Assembly: GCA_937925715.1 (NCBI GenBank)
Contig: CALAMG010000010.1
Span: forward strand, 1 to 40,716
From: an uncultured Collinsella sp.
GTDB taxonomy: Bacteria; Actinomycetota; Coriobacteriia; Coriobacteriales; Coriobacteriaceae
Reading direction: 5' to 3'
Length of the DNA stretch: 40,716 nt
Shown here: positions 40,111 through 40,716 of the stretch, piece by piece
How the letters are laid out: each line of letters opens with the position of its first letter
Numbering within the stretch: position 1 is the first letter of the stretch
Notes under the pieces: model-generated
What the model was told of the DNA's origin: nothing
Databases searched by the model: none
Seen by the model: only the letters and a program-made list of their open reading frames with translations
Position numbers and translations under genes: made by a program

Positions 40111-40175
40111 CCTTGATTATCACCTTCATCCGGACACTTCCCGCATTCATCCGTGTGTGTACGGATGAATGCGGG
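40111..40175. repeat. Second copy of the CATTCATCCG palindromic element, inverted
   Basis: A 15-bp stem (40140-40154 with 40161-40175) and a further CTTCATCCG and CCTTGATTATCA outside it. It matches 37030-37094 in opposite orientation, about 3.1 kb away. Confidence 0.75.
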
Positions 40176-40218
40176 GTTCAATACCCCGGCGGCCTAATCG
40201 GCAGACCGCCGGGAACTC

Positions 40219-40647
40219 TCACTCCTCGATAAAAGCCGGCACTCGGTTAGTCCTGCGCATCTTGAAATCGCCAGTCTCGTGGGAGACGTAGAGAATGCCG
40301 TCCATCCCGTCTCGTGATGCATACGACAGGTGAACTGAACCGCAATCCGATCCATCATTGTCGAGAAGATCAAACGAATTCGGATCGCTCGTTGCGGCCA
40401 AACGACCACTCATACAAGAGCCATCGTCATTACAGATTTGCCACTCCATGTCTTCGCCCGCAAGAATCGCCATAGACGGCCTGGTTGCGCCATCGTTGAC
40501 ATACATCCCGTCTATGCCAAACCCATTTTCAGCGCCATCGATGAACGACTGCTCGGACCTATACCTCGCAAATGATGCACACAGCACCATTGCAAGACAA
40601 AGTACAGAGCCAACAATCGCTATCTTTGCATAGCTCTTGCCTATCAT
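40219..40647 (-). CDS. Hypothetical membrane-anchored or secreted protein, 142 aa
   Basis: ATG 40647 has GGGAGG eight bases upstream; a GTG at 40656 falls inside that site and is rejected. An N-terminal helix KIAIVGSVLCLAMVLCASFA may be a signal anchor. The rest is acidic and Gly-rich, with four cysteines (including ICNDDGSCMSG and GSDCGSVH) that could form disulfides outside the cell. No family recognised. It starts one base after the gene ahead of it, so they form an operon. Confidence 0.6.
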   Translation of the reverse strand: MIGKSYAKIAIVGSVLCLAMVLCASFARYRSEQSFIDGAENGFGIDGMYVNDGATRPSMAILAGEDMEWQICNDDGSCMSGRLAATSDPNSFDLLDNDGSDCGSVHLSYASRDGMDGILYVSHETGDFKMRRTNRVPAFIEE

Positions 40648-40648
40648 G

Positions 40649-40716
40649 TCATTCACCTCCCTCGTATGTATCGAGGTATTCCTGCTTGAGCGTCTGCGAG
40701 GACGACTTGATCTTTT
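40649..40716 (-). CDS. C-terminal end of a gene cut by the window edge
   Basis: The last 21 codons of a frame ending TLKQEYLDTYEGGE, with its TGA one base from the next start. The close spacing and ribosome site within its end mark it as the upstream gene of the same operon. Product unknown. Confidence 0.5.
   Translation of the reverse strand, partial: KIKSSSQTLKQEYLDTYEGGE

Overview
The window looks like a chromosome segment of a Coriobacteriia gut actinobacterium, most likely Collinsella or a close relative. The grounds are GC-rich codon use in the core genes, the gene order scpA-scpB-pseudouridine synthase-cmk-plsC-ispH-DUF512-der-plsY-gpsA, a CoaBC fusion, and accessory families typical of that group. 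The assignment rests on recalled family and context knowledge, not on a search.

Layout. Positions 1-6600 are accessory: a sortase-type surface protein, a GIY-YIG membrane protein broken by a stop codon, a hypothetical protein, then two toxin-antitoxin modules in tandem (a DUF3990-type toxin with an HTH antitoxin behind a double-dyad operator, then a Doc toxin with a small partner) and a DUF3825 protein. Positions 6600-10020 carry tRNA-Val, a DUF559-like nuclease-fold protein, two identical tRNA-Ala genes with near-copied promoters and terminators, and a reverse-strand CAT-anticodon tRNA. A 130-bp element with 12-13-bp inverted ends precedes each tRNA-Ala.

Positions 10044-27123 are one dense, co-directional block of 18 housekeeping genes, most overlapping or spaced by fewer than 20 bases: ABC-F ATPase, small membrane protein, site-2 protease, ScpA, ScpB, pseudouridine synthase, CMP kinase, PlsC, IspH, DUF512 radical-SAM-like protein, Der, PlsY, GpsA, Rpe, cysteine desulfurase, Nif3-like protein, coiled-coil/zinc-ribbon protein and CoaBC. 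tRNA-Pro follows.

Positions 27600-31740 (reverse strand) hold the most striking locus: three paralogous genes that share a Flp-type prepilin N-terminus and end in different putative surface domains (DUF6273-like in two, BspA/DUF285-like in one). Each has a run of exactly nine G about 20-30 bases after its start, two overlapping ATGs in different frames before the run, and a TGCCGC-N-GCGGCA dyad about 73-77 bases upstream. At nine G, two are in frame and one is out. This reads as a phase-variable pilin/adhesin family under one shared regulator.

Positions 31800-40716 are a mobile, decayed region: a DUF1648 membrane protein, a complete IS3-family element with a frameshifted transposase, a frameshifted IS21 istB, an IS30 fragment, a duplicated palindromic element, a possible small membrane toxin, several small membrane or secreted proteins, and a DnaQ-like exonuclease remnant.
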